A stretch of 64,000 nucleotides of DNA from Bog-473 sp963745665 (lineage in GTDB: Bacteria > Actinomycetota > Acidimicrobiia > Acidimicrobiales > RAAP-2): contig CAVUYE010000003.1 in assembly GCA_963745665.1 (NCBI GenBank), forward strand, positions 310,001 to 374,000, given 5' to 3'. Below the pieces are notes generated by a model. That model made no database searches, was not told the DNA's origin, and saw only the letters and a program-made list of their open reading frames with translations. Positions 17,242-25,578 of this stretch are shown here, one piece after another. Within the stretch, counting starts at the first letter, position 1; the number at the start of each line of letters is the position of its first letter. The position numbers and the translations under genes were made by a program.

Positions 17242-17736
17242 ATGACGCAGCCCACGTTCGTGCCCATCGCCGAGGCGGACCAGGTCCGCCCGGCTCGGCA
17301 CCTGCACGTCCCGGGGGCGTGGACCACGGACCGCCCGGCCGAGCTGGTGGGTCCGACGATGCGCCGGGGCGCCAACCTCGGGACGCCGGGTCCCGACTCG
17401 GGCTTCGCGCTGCGCCTGGCCCACCGTTTCGAAGAGCAGCTCGAGCTGGGCGAGGGTGAGTCCGCGCACGATGTGCTGCTCGGCGTCGCCCTGGTCGCCT
17501 CCAAGCGGGCCGCCCTGTTCGGCCGGGCGCCCTGCATCTACGACGTCCGGCTCGCCCTCAACGTGTGGGGGTTCCTGGGTGACGTCCCGGCCGACGTCCA
17601 GGCGACACGCCGGGAACTGTTCTCCTCCCTTTCGCACGACTACGTCGCGCAGCGGGCGCTGGTCGACTCCGTTCCGGACGAGACGCTCCGGCAGAGCCCG
17701 GACGAGGTCCGCGCAGGGGGCGGTCCCGCCGCCTAG
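17242..17736 (+). CDS. Conserved hypothetical protein, 164 residues
   Basis: No named family recognised. Features: N-terminal RPARHLHVPGAWTTDRPAELVGPTMRRG, then GSNLG-like GANLGTPGPDSGFALRLAHRFEE, a helical middle (SAHDVLLGVALVASKRAALFGRAPCIYDVRLALNVWGFLGD) and an acidic tail. The helix pattern suggests a soluble alpha protein. It directly precedes an epoxide-hydrolase-like gene by 20 bases and may be co-transcribed with it. Confidence 0.6.
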   Translation: MTQPTFVPIAEADQVRPARHLHVPGAWTTDRPAELVGPTMRRGANLGTPGPDSGFALRLAHRFEEQLELGEGESAHDVLLGVALVASKRAALFGRAPCIYDVRLALNVWGFLGDVPADVQATRRELFSSLSHDYVAQRALVDSVPDETLRQSPDEVRAGGGPAA

Positions 17737-17756
17737 GCGCGGCGCACCTCAACGTC

Positions 17757-18623
17757 GTGGACGCAATCGGGGCGATCGACCGGCTCGAGATCGAGGCCGG
17801 CGGCTTCACCTTCACCGGCCGGGCCTGCGGCCCGCACGAGGGCCGCAAGATCATGCTCCTGCACGGCTTCCCCCAGACCTCATGGGCCTGGCGCGACGAG
17901 CTGTGGGCGCTGGGCCGAGCCGGCTACCGCGCCATCGCGCCCGACCAGCGCGGCTATTGCATCGGCGCGCGCCCGGCGGACGTCGATGCGTACGCCACCG
18001 AGCACCTGCTGGACGACGTCGTCGCGCTGGCCGACTCCATGGATATGGAAACGTTCGACCTCGTCGGGCACGACTGGGGCGGCATGCTGGCCTGGATCAT
18101 CGCCTCACGGCACCCGGGCCGGGTGCGCACGCTCACCGTGGTCTCGACGCCGCATCCGCTGGCGCTCCACGAGGCGCTGCGTGGCGCCGACCCGACCCAG
18201 GCCGCCTACGGCGCCTCCATGGAGGCCTTCCGCGCGCCCGAAGTGCCGGAGCGCCTGCTGCTCGGTAGCGACGGCAGCGGAGGTGGCCTCGCCACGCTTC
18301 TGACCGAGACCGGTCTCGATGACGAGGATGCGCGTATGTATATCGCCGCCCTGAGTGAGCCGGGCGCCCTCACGGCGGCCCTCAATTGGTACCGGGCCAT
18401 GGACGGCAGCGCGCTCAGCGGACTGAACCCCGTGTGCGTCCCCACGCTGTATGTGTGGTCGACCGGGGACGTGGCGTTCGGGTGGGCGGCCGCCCAGAAC
18501 ACCGCCGAGTGCGTGCAGGGTCCCTATACCTTCGAGGTCCTCGACAACGTGTCGCACTGGATCCCCGAAATGGCGCCCGTCGAGCTGTCGGGCCTCCTGA
18601 TCCGGCATCTCGAGGCACACTGA
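17757..18623 (+). CDS. Alpha/beta hydrolase with aspartate nucleophile (epoxide hydrolase/dehalogenase-like)
   Basis: 288 residues. The oxyanion loop HGFPQTSWAW, the APDQRGY strand and the nucleophile elbow VGHDWGGM place Asp106 as the nucleophile, as in soluble epoxide hydrolases and haloalkane dehalogenases rather than serine esterases. The general-base His is in DNVSHWIPE near the C-terminus. The actual substrate cannot be deduced. GTG start 17757 is used because the PLP-free N-terminal strand (IDRLEIEAGGFTFTGRACG) begins just after it. It precedes lipid-catabolism genes. Confidence 0.85.
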   Translation: MDAIGAIDRLEIEAGGFTFTGRACGPHEGRKIMLLHGFPQTSWAWRDELWALGRAGYRAIAPDQRGYCIGARPADVDAYATEHLLDDVVALADSMDMETFDLVGHDWGGMLAWIIASRHPGRVRTLTVVSTPHPLALHEALRGADPTQAAYGASMEAFRAPEVPERLLLGSDGSGGGLATLLTETGLDDEDARMYIAALSEPGALTAALNWYRAMDGSALSGLNPVCVPTLYVWSTGDVAFGWAAAQNTAECVQGPYTFEVLDNVSHWIPEMAPVELSGLLIRHLEAH

Positions 18624-18696
18624 CGCCATTGCGGTGGTCGGGCGCACCACGGAGACGGTGGAGCCACGCGGTGGCGCCGCCTGCGAGAATGGCACC

Positions 18697-19851
18697 GTGA
18701 GCGCCTCGACCTTCGCCCTGACCGACGTCCAAAGGGACTTCCGCGAGAGCCTGCGCACATTCTGCGAGGAGAAGGTCGCCCCGAACGCGGCCGAGGCCGA
18801 CCGCACGGCCGAGTTCTCGTGGAAGTCGTTCGAGGCCTGCAAGGAGATGGAGCTGCCGGCCCTCGGCATGCCGGCCGCGTACGGCGGTGCGGGCGCCGAC
18901 ACGGTGACGGTGGCGATCATGACGGAGGAGCTCGCCCGCGTCTGCGCCTCGACGGCGCTGACCATCTTGATCTCCAAGCTCGGGATGACACCGATCTTGA
19001 ACTGGGGCTCGGAGGAGCTGAAGCAGACGTACGTGCCACGGGTGGCGGCGGGCGAGATTCAGGCCAGCTACTGCCTCTCCGAGGCCGACGCCGGGAGCGA
19101 CGTGGCCTCCATGCGCACCCGGGCCGTGCGCGACGGCGACGACTACGTGTTGACCGGTTCGAAGTACTGGATCACCAACGCCGGGATCTCCGACGTCTAC
19201 GTCGTCTTCGCCAAGACCGACCCCGATGCGGGCGGGCGGGGCATCTCGTGCTTCGTCGTGGAGAAGGAGTGGGGGATCCGCATCGCCAAGCACGAGGACA
19301 AGATGGGCCTGCGCGGCAGCCCGACCGGCGAGGTGGTGCTCGACGAGGTCCGCGTCCCCGCCACGCACCGCATCGGCGAGGAAGGCCAGGGCTTCACGAT
19401 CGCCATGCACACGCTCGACCGCAGCCGGCCCACCATCGGGGCGCAGGCCATCGGCATCGCGCAGGGCGCCATCGACTTCTCGGGGGCGTACATGAAGCAA
19501 CGCCATGCCTTCGGCGCTCCCATCGCCGATCTGCAGGGGCTGCGTTTCATGCTGGCCGACATGGCCATGCGCACCGAGGCGGCCCGCGCTCTCGTGTACC
19601 GGGCCTGCGCCATGGCCGACGACGACCCGACGGAGGAGCTCACCAAGTTCGGCGCCATGGCCAAGGCTTTCGCCTCCGACACCTCCATGTCGGTCACGGT
19701 CGACGCAGTGCAGCTGCTCGGCGGCTACGGCTACACCAAGGACTTCCCTGTCGAGCGCTTCCTGCGCGACGCCAAAGTGACGCAGATTTACGAGGGGACC
19801 AACCAGGTGCAGAAGGTGGTTATCGCCCGGGAGCTGCTCAAGCACCTCTGA
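18697..19851 (+). CDS. Acyl-CoA dehydrogenase (FAD-dependent)
   Basis: 384 residues, the normal length of short/medium-chain acyl-CoA dehydrogenases. All marker segments are present: CLSEADAGSDVASMRTRA (FAD site), GSKYWITNAGISD, DKMGLRGSPTGEVVLDEVRVP, GRSRPTIGAQA-like RSRPTIGAQAIGIAQGA, QLLGGYGYTKDFPVERFLRDAK and the catalytic IYEGTNQVQK glutamate. It introduces the alpha-beta double bond in acyl-CoAs. GTG 18697 gives the correct N-terminus (FALTDVQRDFRESLRTF); the longer frame from 18634 adds unrelated residues. It stands before the thiolase and enoyl-CoA hydratase genes, so a beta-oxidation role is likely. Confidence 0.93.
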   Translation: MSASTFALTDVQRDFRESLRTFCEEKVAPNAAEADRTAEFSWKSFEACKEMELPALGMPAAYGGAGADTVTVAIMTEELARVCASTALTILISKLGMTPILNWGSEELKQTYVPRVAAGEIQASYCLSEADAGSDVASMRTRAVRDGDDYVLTGSKYWITNAGISDVYVVFAKTDPDAGGRGISCFVVEKEWGIRIAKHEDKMGLRGSPTGEVVLDEVRVPATHRIGEEGQGFTIAMHTLDRSRPTIGAQAIGIAQGAIDFSGAYMKQRHAFGAPIADLQGLRFMLADMAMRTEAARALVYRACAMADDDPTEELTKFGAMAKAFASDTSMSVTVDAVQLLGGYGYTKDFPVERFLRDAKVTQIYEGTNQVQKVVIARELLKHL

Positions 19852-19950
19852 CGTGCTTTCGGTCGAGGCCGAGAGGGCCCGGGACTCAGCCGAGAGTCCG
19901 GCGGAACGGCGTTGGCGCCCGGCGTCGCGGCCCGGGCAGACTGCCGGGGT

Positions 19951-19966
19951 CGGCCCGAAAGGGCCG
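19951..19966 (+). terminator. Short GNRA hairpin after the acyl-CoA dehydrogenase gene
   Basis: CGGCCC-GAAA-GGGCCG, a perfect 6-bp stem with a GAAA tetraloop, about 100 bases past the stop codon. There is no T run, so it may be a weak or factor-dependent terminator, or only an RNA structure. Confidence 0.35.
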
Positions 19967-19976
19967 GTGCTAAAGT

Positions 19977-19990
19977 TAGAACAAGTTCTA
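19977..19990. promoter_or_regulatory. KstR-type palindromic operator TAGAACAAGTTCTA
   Basis: A perfect TAGAAC-NN-GTTCTA palindrome 62 bases upstream of the thiolase start. It matches the published TetR-family KstR consensus TNNAACNNGTTNNA (sterol/lipid catabolism in actinobacteria). The same palindrome with a different centre occurs at 32242-32255. Confidence 0.65.
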
Positions 19991-20052
19991 GTAATCGCTC
20001 ATCGAGGGCAGCCGGCCGTGGCCGGAAACTCGCAGCAGGAAGGACGTCCGTC

Positions 20053-21228
20053 ATGGCGCAGCCGGTAATCATCGAGGCGGTCCGCACTCCCATCGGGAAG
20101 CGCAACGGGTGGCTGTCCGGGCTGCGGGCCCCCGACCTCCTGGGCGCCGCCCAGGTCGAGGTCGTCAAGCGGGCCGGCATCGACCCCGCCACGGTGGAGC
20201 AGGTCATCGGCGGGTGTGTGACCCAGGCGGGCGAGCAGGGCTTCAACGTCACGCGCACGTCGTGGTTGCTGGCCGGCCTGCCCTATGACGTCGCGGCGAC
20301 GACGATCGACTGCCAGTGCGGCTCGTCGCAGCAGGCCAACCACATGGCCGCCAACCTGATCTCCGCGGGCGCGGCCGACGCCACGATCGCCTGCGGCGTC
20401 GAGACCATGAGCCGCATCCCGCTCGGGGCGAACGCCTCGGCGCCCGGTGTCGGGCGCGCCATGCCGGCCGACCTTCCCTACGACATGCCGAGCCAGTTCG
20501 AGGCGGCCGAGCGCATCGCGCAGAAGCACGGCATCACGCGCCAGGACGTCGACGCCTTCGGCCTGGCCTCACAGGAGAAGGCGGCCCGGGCGCAGGCCGA
20601 GGACCGCTTCGCCCGCGAGATCTTCGCCGTCGAGGCGCCGATCGTCGGCGAGGAGGGCCCGCGCGGCGAGCACACTGGCGACAAGATGGTCGTGAGCAAG
20701 GACCAGGGACCGCGCGAGACGACTCTGGAGGGGCTGGCCAAGCTGAAGGCCGTGCTGCCCGACGGCATGCACACCGCGGGGACCTCGTCGCAGATCTCGG
20801 ACGGCGCCGCCGCCGTGCTCTGGATGTCCGAGGAGCGGGCCAAAGCGGAGGGACTCAAGCCCCGGGCGCGGATCGTGGCGCAGGTGCTCGCCGGCTCCGA
20901 CCCCTACTACCACCTCGACGGACCGATCGTGGCGACGACGAGGGTCCTGGCCAAGGCCGGCATGACGATGCAGGACATGGACCTCTACGAGGTCAACGAG
21001 GCGTTCGCCTCCATCGTGTTGAGCTGGGCCAAGGTGCACGACGCCGACATGGACAAGCTGAACGTGAACGGCGGCGCCATCGCGCTCGGCCACCCCGTCG
21101 GCGCCACCGGGAGCCGGCTGATCACGACGATCCTGCACGAGCTCGAGCGGACCGACGGCACCTACGGCCTGGTGTCGATGTGCTGTGGCGGCGCGGTGGC
21201 GACCGGCACCATCATCGAGCGGCTGTAG
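20053..21228 (+). CDS. Acetyl-CoA acetyltransferase (degradative thiolase)
   Basis: 391 residues of the thiolase family, cleaving 3-ketoacyl-CoA with CoA. The nucleophile is Cys89 in DCQCGSSQQANHMA; the second catalytic residues are in NVNGGAIALGHPVGATGSR (His) and MCCGGAVATG (Cys). The DCQCGSSQQ form is closer to sterol-type thiolases than to the usual NRQCGSGLQ, which fits the KstR-like operator just upstream. ATG 20053 follows GGAAGGA; the longer frame from 19912 would run through that operator. It heads a thiolase-enoyl-CoA hydratase-thioesterase operon. Confidence 0.93.
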   Translation: MAQPVIIEAVRTPIGKRNGWLSGLRAPDLLGAAQVEVVKRAGIDPATVEQVIGGCVTQAGEQGFNVTRTSWLLAGLPYDVAATTIDCQCGSSQQANHMAANLISAGAADATIACGVETMSRIPLGANASAPGVGRAMPADLPYDMPSQFEAAERIAQKHGITRQDVDAFGLASQEKAARAQAEDRFAREIFAVEAPIVGEEGPRGEHTGDKMVVSKDQGPRETTLEGLAKLKAVLPDGMHTAGTSSQISDGAAAVLWMSEERAKAEGLKPRARIVAQVLAGSDPYYHLDGPIVATTRVLAKAGMTMQDMDLYEVNEAFASIVLSWAKVHDADMDKLNVNGGAIALGHPVGATGSRLITTILHELERTDGTYGLVSMCCGGAVATGTIIERL

Positions 21229-21282
21229 GTCGGCACTCACCTTCGCCTGCATTCATTCTGGCGCCTACCTCTGGAGGGGACC

Positions 21283-22077
21283 GTGGTAACGACTGAGCAC
21301 CTGACGTTCGAACGCGACGGCGCCACCGCGATCGTCACCATGAACCGGCCCGAGGCGAAGAACGCGTTGAGCCTGCCCATGCTGGTCGGCATGAAGGACG
21401 CCTGGGAGGAGATCAACGGGAACGACGACATCCGCTGCGCCATCCTCACCGGCGCCGGCGGGACGTTCTGTGCCGGTATGGACCTCAAGGCCATGGGCGG
21501 GAGCGACGCCGAGAAGTACCAGTCCCGTATGGCCGAGGACCCCGACCTGCACTGGAAGGCGCTGCTGCGCCACTACGACCTGCGCAAGCCGTTGATTGCC
21601 GCCGTCGAGGGTTGGGCTGTGGCCGGCGGGACCGAGATCCTGCAGGCCACTCACATTCGTGTCGCCGGCGAGGGCGCCGTCTTCGGGGTGTTCGAGGCCA
21701 AGCGCGGGCTCTTCCCGCTCGGCGGGTCGACGGTGCGGCTGCGCCGCCAGATCCCCTACACCCTCGCCATGGAGCTGCTGTTGACGGCCCGCGAGGTGCC
21801 GGCGGAGGAAGCCTTGCGCATCGGCCTCATCGGCCACGTCGTCCCCACGGGCACCGCTCTCGACAAGGCGCTGGAGATCGCCGCCGTGATCGGGGCCAAC
21901 GGGCCGCTGGCCGTCGAGGCGATTCTGCGCAGCGTGCGCGAGACGGAGGGCATGTCCGAGGTCGACGGGCTGGCCCGTGAGCTCGAGATCGGCTGGCCCG
22001 TCTTCGCCAGCAACGACGCCGCCGAGGGCCAGAAAGCCTTCGCCGAGAAACGTCCCCCCCACTACAACCGCACGTGA
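21283..22077 (+). CDS. Enoyl-CoA hydratase/isomerase (crotonase fold)
   Basis: 264 residues. The crotonase signatures are present: NRPEAKNALSLPMLVGM, the first oxyanion segment GAGGTFCAGMDLKAMGG and the second AAVEGWAVAGGTEILQATHIRVA. The position of the usual second catalytic glutamate reads FGVFEAKRGLFPLGG, so a hydratase or isomerase activity is possible. GTG start at 21283 after GGAGGGG. It overlaps the thioesterase gene by 4 bases (GTGA), showing an operon with the thiolase. Confidence 0.92.
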   Translation: MVTTEHLTFERDGATAIVTMNRPEAKNALSLPMLVGMKDAWEEINGNDDIRCAILTGAGGTFCAGMDLKAMGGSDAEKYQSRMAEDPDLHWKALLRHYDLRKPLIAAVEGWAVAGGTEILQATHIRVAGEGAVFGVFEAKRGLFPLGGSTVRLRRQIPYTLAMELLLTAREVPAEEALRIGLIGHVVPTGTALDKALEIAAVIGANGPLAVEAILRSVRETEGMSEVDGLARELEIGWPVFASNDAAEGQKAFAEKRPPHYNRT

Positions 22078-22862
22078 GCGGCAAGGAGCGCCCGCTCGAC
22101 CCACCCGCCGGAGGGGGCTACCCCGGGGTCGACGGGTTCGCCGAGACCTGGGACGACTCGCCGCTGAACCGGCTGGCCGCGGCGGCGCGGCGCATCGGCG
22201 CGGTGGCCGTCGGCCAGCCGCTCAATGAGGCGGACGTCACCGAGGCCGCCGCCGAGCTGGCCGCGCTGGCGGACCGCTTGGAGGCGGCGGCCCAGCAGGA
22301 GAGGCGGACGCGCAACCAGCCGACGCCTGAGGGTCATCCCCAGGACGTCTTCTCCACCAGCCCGGTGATCGGCTTTGCCAACCCGGTGGCGCCGCCGGTG
22401 GAGGTGTGGGCGGTGGAGGGCCACGAGGGATGGCGCGAGGTGCGCGGCCGGGTCACCTACGGCTACCAGTTCGAGGGGCCGCCGACCTGCGTCCACGGCG
22501 GCGTCATCGCCGAGCTGTTCGACGAGCTGCTGGGCATGTCGAACATCTTGGTCGGGCAGGGCGCCATGACGGGCACGCTGACCATCCGGTACCGGCGACC
22601 GACACCGCTTTTGGCGCCGCTGGAACTGGCCGCCCGCCACACGGGCAAGGAAGGGCGCAAGGTCTACGCATGGGGTGGCATCTATCACCAGGGCGAGCTG
22701 ACGGCGGAGGCCGACGGCGTCTTCATAGAGGTGCCACCGCGCCGCATGCTCGACATCGTCTCGGGCAACGCGCACAGCACCGAGGCCCCACTCGTCGTCG
22801 ACCCGAACTGGCGGCGGATGATGGCGCGGGACGCCGCCGACAAGGCCGAACCGGGCGGTTGA
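22074..22862 (+). CDS. PaaI-type hotdog-fold acyl-CoA thioesterase
   Basis: 262 residues. The C-terminal two thirds form one hotdog domain with CVHGGVIAELFDELLGMSN (the HGG and acidic residue that polarise the thioester) and GTLTIRYRRPTPL. The first 90 residues form a helical extension (EADVTEAAAELAALADRLEAAAQQERR) as seen in larger actinobacterial PaaI proteins. It probably releases CoA from intermediates of the neighbouring beta-oxidation enzymes. Coupled to the enoyl-CoA hydratase by a GTGA overlap. Confidence 0.87.
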   Translation: MSGKERPLDPPAGGGYPGVDGFAETWDDSPLNRLAAAARRIGAVAVGQPLNEADVTEAAAELAALADRLEAAAQQERRTRNQPTPEGHPQDVFSTSPVIGFANPVAPPVEVWAVEGHEGWREVRGRVTYGYQFEGPPTCVHGGVIAELFDELLGMSNILVGQGAMTGTLTIRYRRPTPLLAPLELAARHTGKEGRKVYAWGGIYHQGELTAEADGVFIEVPPRRMLDIVSGNAHSTEAPLVVDPNWRRMMARDAADKAEPGG

Positions 22863-22871
22863 CCCGGGTCG

Positions 22872-22919
22872 GACGTCCGGCGTCCGAGACGTCCGGCGTC
22901 CGGGACGTCCGGCGTCCTC
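22872..22919. repeat. 16-bp tandem repeat, three copies, between convergent genes
   Basis: GACGTCCGGCGTCCGA, GACGTCCGGCGTCCGG and GACGTCCGGCGTCCTC follow one another between the stop codons of the thioesterase and YjbQ genes. Each unit contains the GACGTC palindrome. It may be a slipped-strand expansion without function. Confidence 0.8.
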
Positions 22920-22920
22920 C

Positions 22921-23331
22921 TCAGGGAGCGGGGCTCGGCAGGAAGCTGAAGCGCACGTGGCGCCGGGGGTTGTCGACGTTCAGGTCCACCAGGACGACCG
23001 ACTGCCACGTCCCGAGGGCGACTCGACCGCCGAGCACGGGCAGGGTCACGGACGGGCTGACGAGGGCGGGCAGGAGATGGTCGGCCCCGTGGCCGGGCGA
23101 TCCGTGCGCATGCCGGTAGCGGTCGTCACGCGGTAGCAGGCGCTCCAACGCCGCGACCAGATCGCCCTCGGACCGCGAGCCCGTCTCCATCAGGGCGATG
23201 CCGGCGGTGGCATGGGGCACGAAGACGTTGACGAGCCCGTCACCCAGCCCCGCACAGAAGCGCTCGAGCTCGGCCGTCAGGTCGACGATGCGTTCCCGCG
23301 AGGCGTCTATCGGCAACTCGACCGTCTGCAT
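22921..23331 (-). CDS. YjbQ/UPF0047 family protein (secondary thiamine-phosphate synthase enzyme)
   Basis: 136 residues. The family motifs are VNVFVPHATAGIALMETG (His), HAHGSPGHGADHLLPALVSPSVTLPV (histidine cluster) and GRVALGTWQSVVLVDLNVDNPRRHVRFSFL. YjbQ proteins have weak thiamine-phosphate synthase activity in complementation tests; their real role is unknown. A dedicated thiE lies at 61792-62490 in this window. Start ATG 23331, divergent from the next gene with a 30-base gap. Confidence 0.88.
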   Translation of the reverse strand: MQTVELPIDASRERIVDLTAELERFCAGLGDGLVNVFVPHATAGIALMETGSRSEGDLVAALERLLPRDDRYRHAHGSPGHGADHLLPALVSPSVTLPVLGGRVALGTWQSVVLVDLNVDNPRRHVRFSFLPSPAP

Positions 23332-23349
23332 GGAAGCCCCAGTCTGCCG

Positions 23350-23355
23350 TAGCGT
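23350..23355 (+). promoter_or_regulatory. -10 hexamer TAGCGT
   Basis: TAGCGT ends 6 bases before the GTG at 23362, which predicts a leaderless mRNA for the secreted protein. Confidence 0.45.
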
Positions 23356-23361
23356 GCCGTC

Positions 23362-24384
23362 GTGCGACGCCTCCTTCTGGCCACCGTCGCAGCGGCAGTC
23401 ACAGTGACAGCCGCCTGGGTGGTCGGGACCGGCCCGGCGGGCGCGGCGACTGTCGCTCCGGGGCAGGACCACGCTTGCATCGTCGGGACGCCCCCCTCGA
23501 CCATCGACTGGTCCGCGTTGGCCAACCCGATCCTCTCGTACCCGACCGTTGGCGTGAAGGACCAGGCGCTGCAGTGGTCCGGAGGAGCGTGGCACATGCT
23601 GTACAGCGACATGACGCAGATTCCAGCACCCCCGCATGTCCACTTCAGCGTGGCCGTGTCGTCGAGCCCGGACCTGCGGCACTGGACCTCGCCCGAGGTC
23701 ATTGCCGACAATGCCGCGTCACCTGACATCGTCCGCTCACCTTCGGGGACGTTCATCGTGACGTATCAGACTCCGCAGGGGCTCGCCTACCGCACGAGCA
23801 CGGGCCCATCGCTCCGCGTCTGGTCGGCCGCGCACCCGCTCGGACGCGGATTGGCGCACCGCATGATCGATGCCGCGCTGGCCTTCACCGGCCACGGGGT
23901 GATCCTGGGTTTCAAGGCGGGGACGACGACGCAGCACTTCGAGATCGCCTGGGCGCCGAACCTGTCCGGGACGTTCCACCTGGTGGGCCGGCCCGACATC
24001 GTGATCTACGACGACACGGTCGAGAACTACGAGTTCGTCACGGTCGACGGCGCGTGGCACCTGGTGGCGACGTCGAACACCCTTGACCAGCCCTTCCTCT
24101 TCACGCTGGGCCCGGGTGATCCCCAGACGCCCTCCACCTGGCTGCACTGGAGTGCCGGTGAGCAGTTGTCGGTACCCAACGAGGCGTTCAACAGCGGTGA
24201 AGGGATTTCGAGCGTCGGGTACGAGCACGCCAACTCGGCCTTCCTGTGCGTTTGGTCGGGGGGCGAGGACTACCTGACGTACGCCGGGAGCACTGAGCTG
24301 ACCCAGTTCGGGGGGTGGGGGCACGCCCGCATCGGGCTGGCCAGGAGCAGCGATCTCGTGCACTGGCAGGTGCCACCGGGCTGA
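23362..24384 (+). CDS. Secreted five-bladed beta-propeller, glycoside hydrolase family 43/62-like
   Basis: 340 residues with a clear signal peptide (MRRLLLATVAAAVTVTAAWVVGTGPAGAA). The mature part shows propeller-blade repeats of GH43/GH62/GH117-type proteins: VKDQALQWSGGAWHMLYSD, FSVAVSSSPDLRHWTSPE, SPDIVRSPSGTFIVTYQT, YEFVTVDGAWHLVATSN and RIGLARSSDLVHWQVP. The acidic residues near ASPDIV and VENYEF are candidates for the catalytic pair. Likely acts on arabinose- or galactose-containing polysaccharide outside the cell; which one cannot be read. GTG start at a leaderless position. Confidence 0.78.
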   Translation: MRRLLLATVAAAVTVTAAWVVGTGPAGAATVAPGQDHACIVGTPPSTIDWSALANPILSYPTVGVKDQALQWSGGAWHMLYSDMTQIPAPPHVHFSVAVSSSPDLRHWTSPEVIADNAASPDIVRSPSGTFIVTYQTPQGLAYRTSTGPSLRVWSAAHPLGRGLAHRMIDAALAFTGHGVILGFKAGTTTQHFEIAWAPNLSGTFHLVGRPDIVIYDDTVENYEFVTVDGAWHLVATSNTLDQPFLFTLGPGDPQTPSTWLHWSAGEQLSVPNEAFNSGEGISSVGYEHANSAFLCVWSGGEDYLTYAGSTELTQFGGWGHARIGLARSSDLVHWQVPPG

Positions 24385-24498
24385 CGGGCCGGGTCGCCGG
24401 GACCGGGGCCGTCGCCGGGTCGCCCGGCGGACCACGTCCAGCCTGGACGGCCGTCGTTCCCCGAAGCACAATCGGTCCCTTGGTGCCATAATCGCCCC

Positions 24499-24837
24499 GT
24501 GCCGGAGGAGGGCCACTTCTACGGGGAGCGAACCTGGTTTCATGACACCCGTAGCCCCGTGCGCCGGATGGGGGTATCGGCTCACGAGGAGGACTCCACC
24601 ATGGTGATCTCGTTGTGGCAGGGCGATACCTGCACCGGGACGTTCCGGCTGCCCGCCCACGAGGCCGCACGGCTCATCTCCGCCTTGGCATACGGCATGA
24701 CCGAAGCGATCTCCGGACAAGGCCCCCCCTCGGACGCAGAGCCACCACGATTTCGCCAGATCTGGACACGGGTCCAACGTCGCCTCGTTACCCGGTTGCA
24801 GCGCGGCACCGGCTCCCATCTTCGGCTCCTCGAATAG
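24499..24837 (+). CDS. Hypothetical protein, 112 residues
   Basis: No family recognised. The core is VISLWQGDTCTGTFRLPAHEAARLISALAYGMTEAIS followed by a basic helix (RFRQIWTRVQRRLVTRLQR). Two starts are possible: GTG 24499, which lies 6 bases after the -10-like CATAAT and suits a leaderless mRNA, and ATG 24601, which has GAGGAGG 8 bases upstream and would give 78 residues. The 30 codons between them have high third-position GC, slightly favouring the longer form. The 114 bases before 24499 hold no visible gene. Confidence 0.55.
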   Translation: MPEEGHFYGERTWFHDTRSPVRRMGVSAHEEDSTMVISLWQGDTCTGTFRLPAHEAARLISALAYGMTEAISGQGPPSDAEPPRFRQIWTRVQRRLVTRLQRGTGSHLRLLE

Positions 24838-24895
24838 AGCGTCCCCAAGGGTTCATGTGAAGGTGCCCGCACGGTCCCCGTGGGAGGACTTCACT

Positions 24896-24901
24896 TAGGA
24901 T
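24896..24901 (+). promoter_or_regulatory. -10 hexamer TAGGAT
   Basis: TAGGAT ends 6 bases before ATG 24908; leaderless mRNA predicted. Confidence 0.45.
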
Positions 24902-24907
24902 TTCCCG

Positions 24908-25426
24908 ATGGCGTGTCTCGAGTGGTCGGACGGCGCGAGGTATGAGCTGTCCGACGACGGCGCCACCATCGGCAGGGACCCGACGAACGACGTCGTCGTC
25001 CTCCATGACTCCAAGGTCTCCCGTTCCCATGCGGAACTGCAGTACCGCGACGAGCGCTGGTTGTTGGTCGACCTGGCGAGCCGCAATGGAACCATCGTCA
25101 ACGGCCGGCGAATCCGTCAGCATCCGCTCCGGGATGGAGATCGGATTCAGGTCGGTGAGATCACGCTCATCTTCGTTGCGGGTGACGACCCCAACGTCAC
25201 CGAGACCAGCGACGCCGTCGCGGGTGACGGCCCCAGGCTTTCCCGCCGGGAACGACAAGTGGTCGCACTCGTGGTCGAGGGCCTCACCGACCGGGAGATC
25301 GGCGAGCGGCTCTTCATCAGCACCAGCACGGTGAGATCGCATCTGGACAGGATCTCGCAGAAGACAGGATCTCGCCGCCGGGTCGACCTGGTCCGCCTGG
25401 CGGCCGAGCTCGAGCTCCAGGACTGA
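24908..25426 (+). CDS. FHA domain - LuxR-type helix-turn-helix fusion regulator
   Basis: 172 residues in two domains. Residues about 1-92 form a forkhead-associated domain with the phosphothreonine-binding residues in place (GRDPTNDVVV, SRSHAEL, SRNGTIVNG). Residues about 108-172 form a LuxR/NarL DNA-binding domain (LSRRERQVVALVVEGLTDREIGERL followed by STSTVRSHLDRI). There is no receiver domain, so DNA binding may be switched by binding a phosphothreonine protein or by its own phosphorylation. It may regulate the wall gene pbpA-like downstream; this is inference. Confidence 0.88.
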   Translation: MACLEWSDGARYELSDDGATIGRDPTNDVVVLHDSKVSRSHAELQYRDERWLLVDLASRNGTIVNGRRIRQHPLRDGDRIQVGEITLIFVAGDDPNVTETSDAVAGDGPRLSRRERQVVALVVEGLTDREIGERLFISTSTVRSHLDRISQKTGSRRRVDLVRLAAELELQD

Positions 25427-25432
25427 CAGTCG

Positions 25433-25472
25433 GACGTCGCGACGTCGCGACGCCGCGACGCCGCGACGCCGC
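25433..25472. repeat. Octanucleotide tandem repeat GACG(T/C)CGC x5
   Basis: Two GACGTCGC units and three GACGCCGC units in direct tandem, 6 bases after the FHA-LuxR stop codon. Confidence 0.85.
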
Positions 25473-25578
25473 GTAGGCAATTGTGCCTCTCCGAATGGGG
25501 TAGTCGTCTCTCTACCGGAGAGCCCGCCGAACTTCTCAGACTGCTTCCATGCGAAGAGGGCCAGGTCCGCACGGCGCT

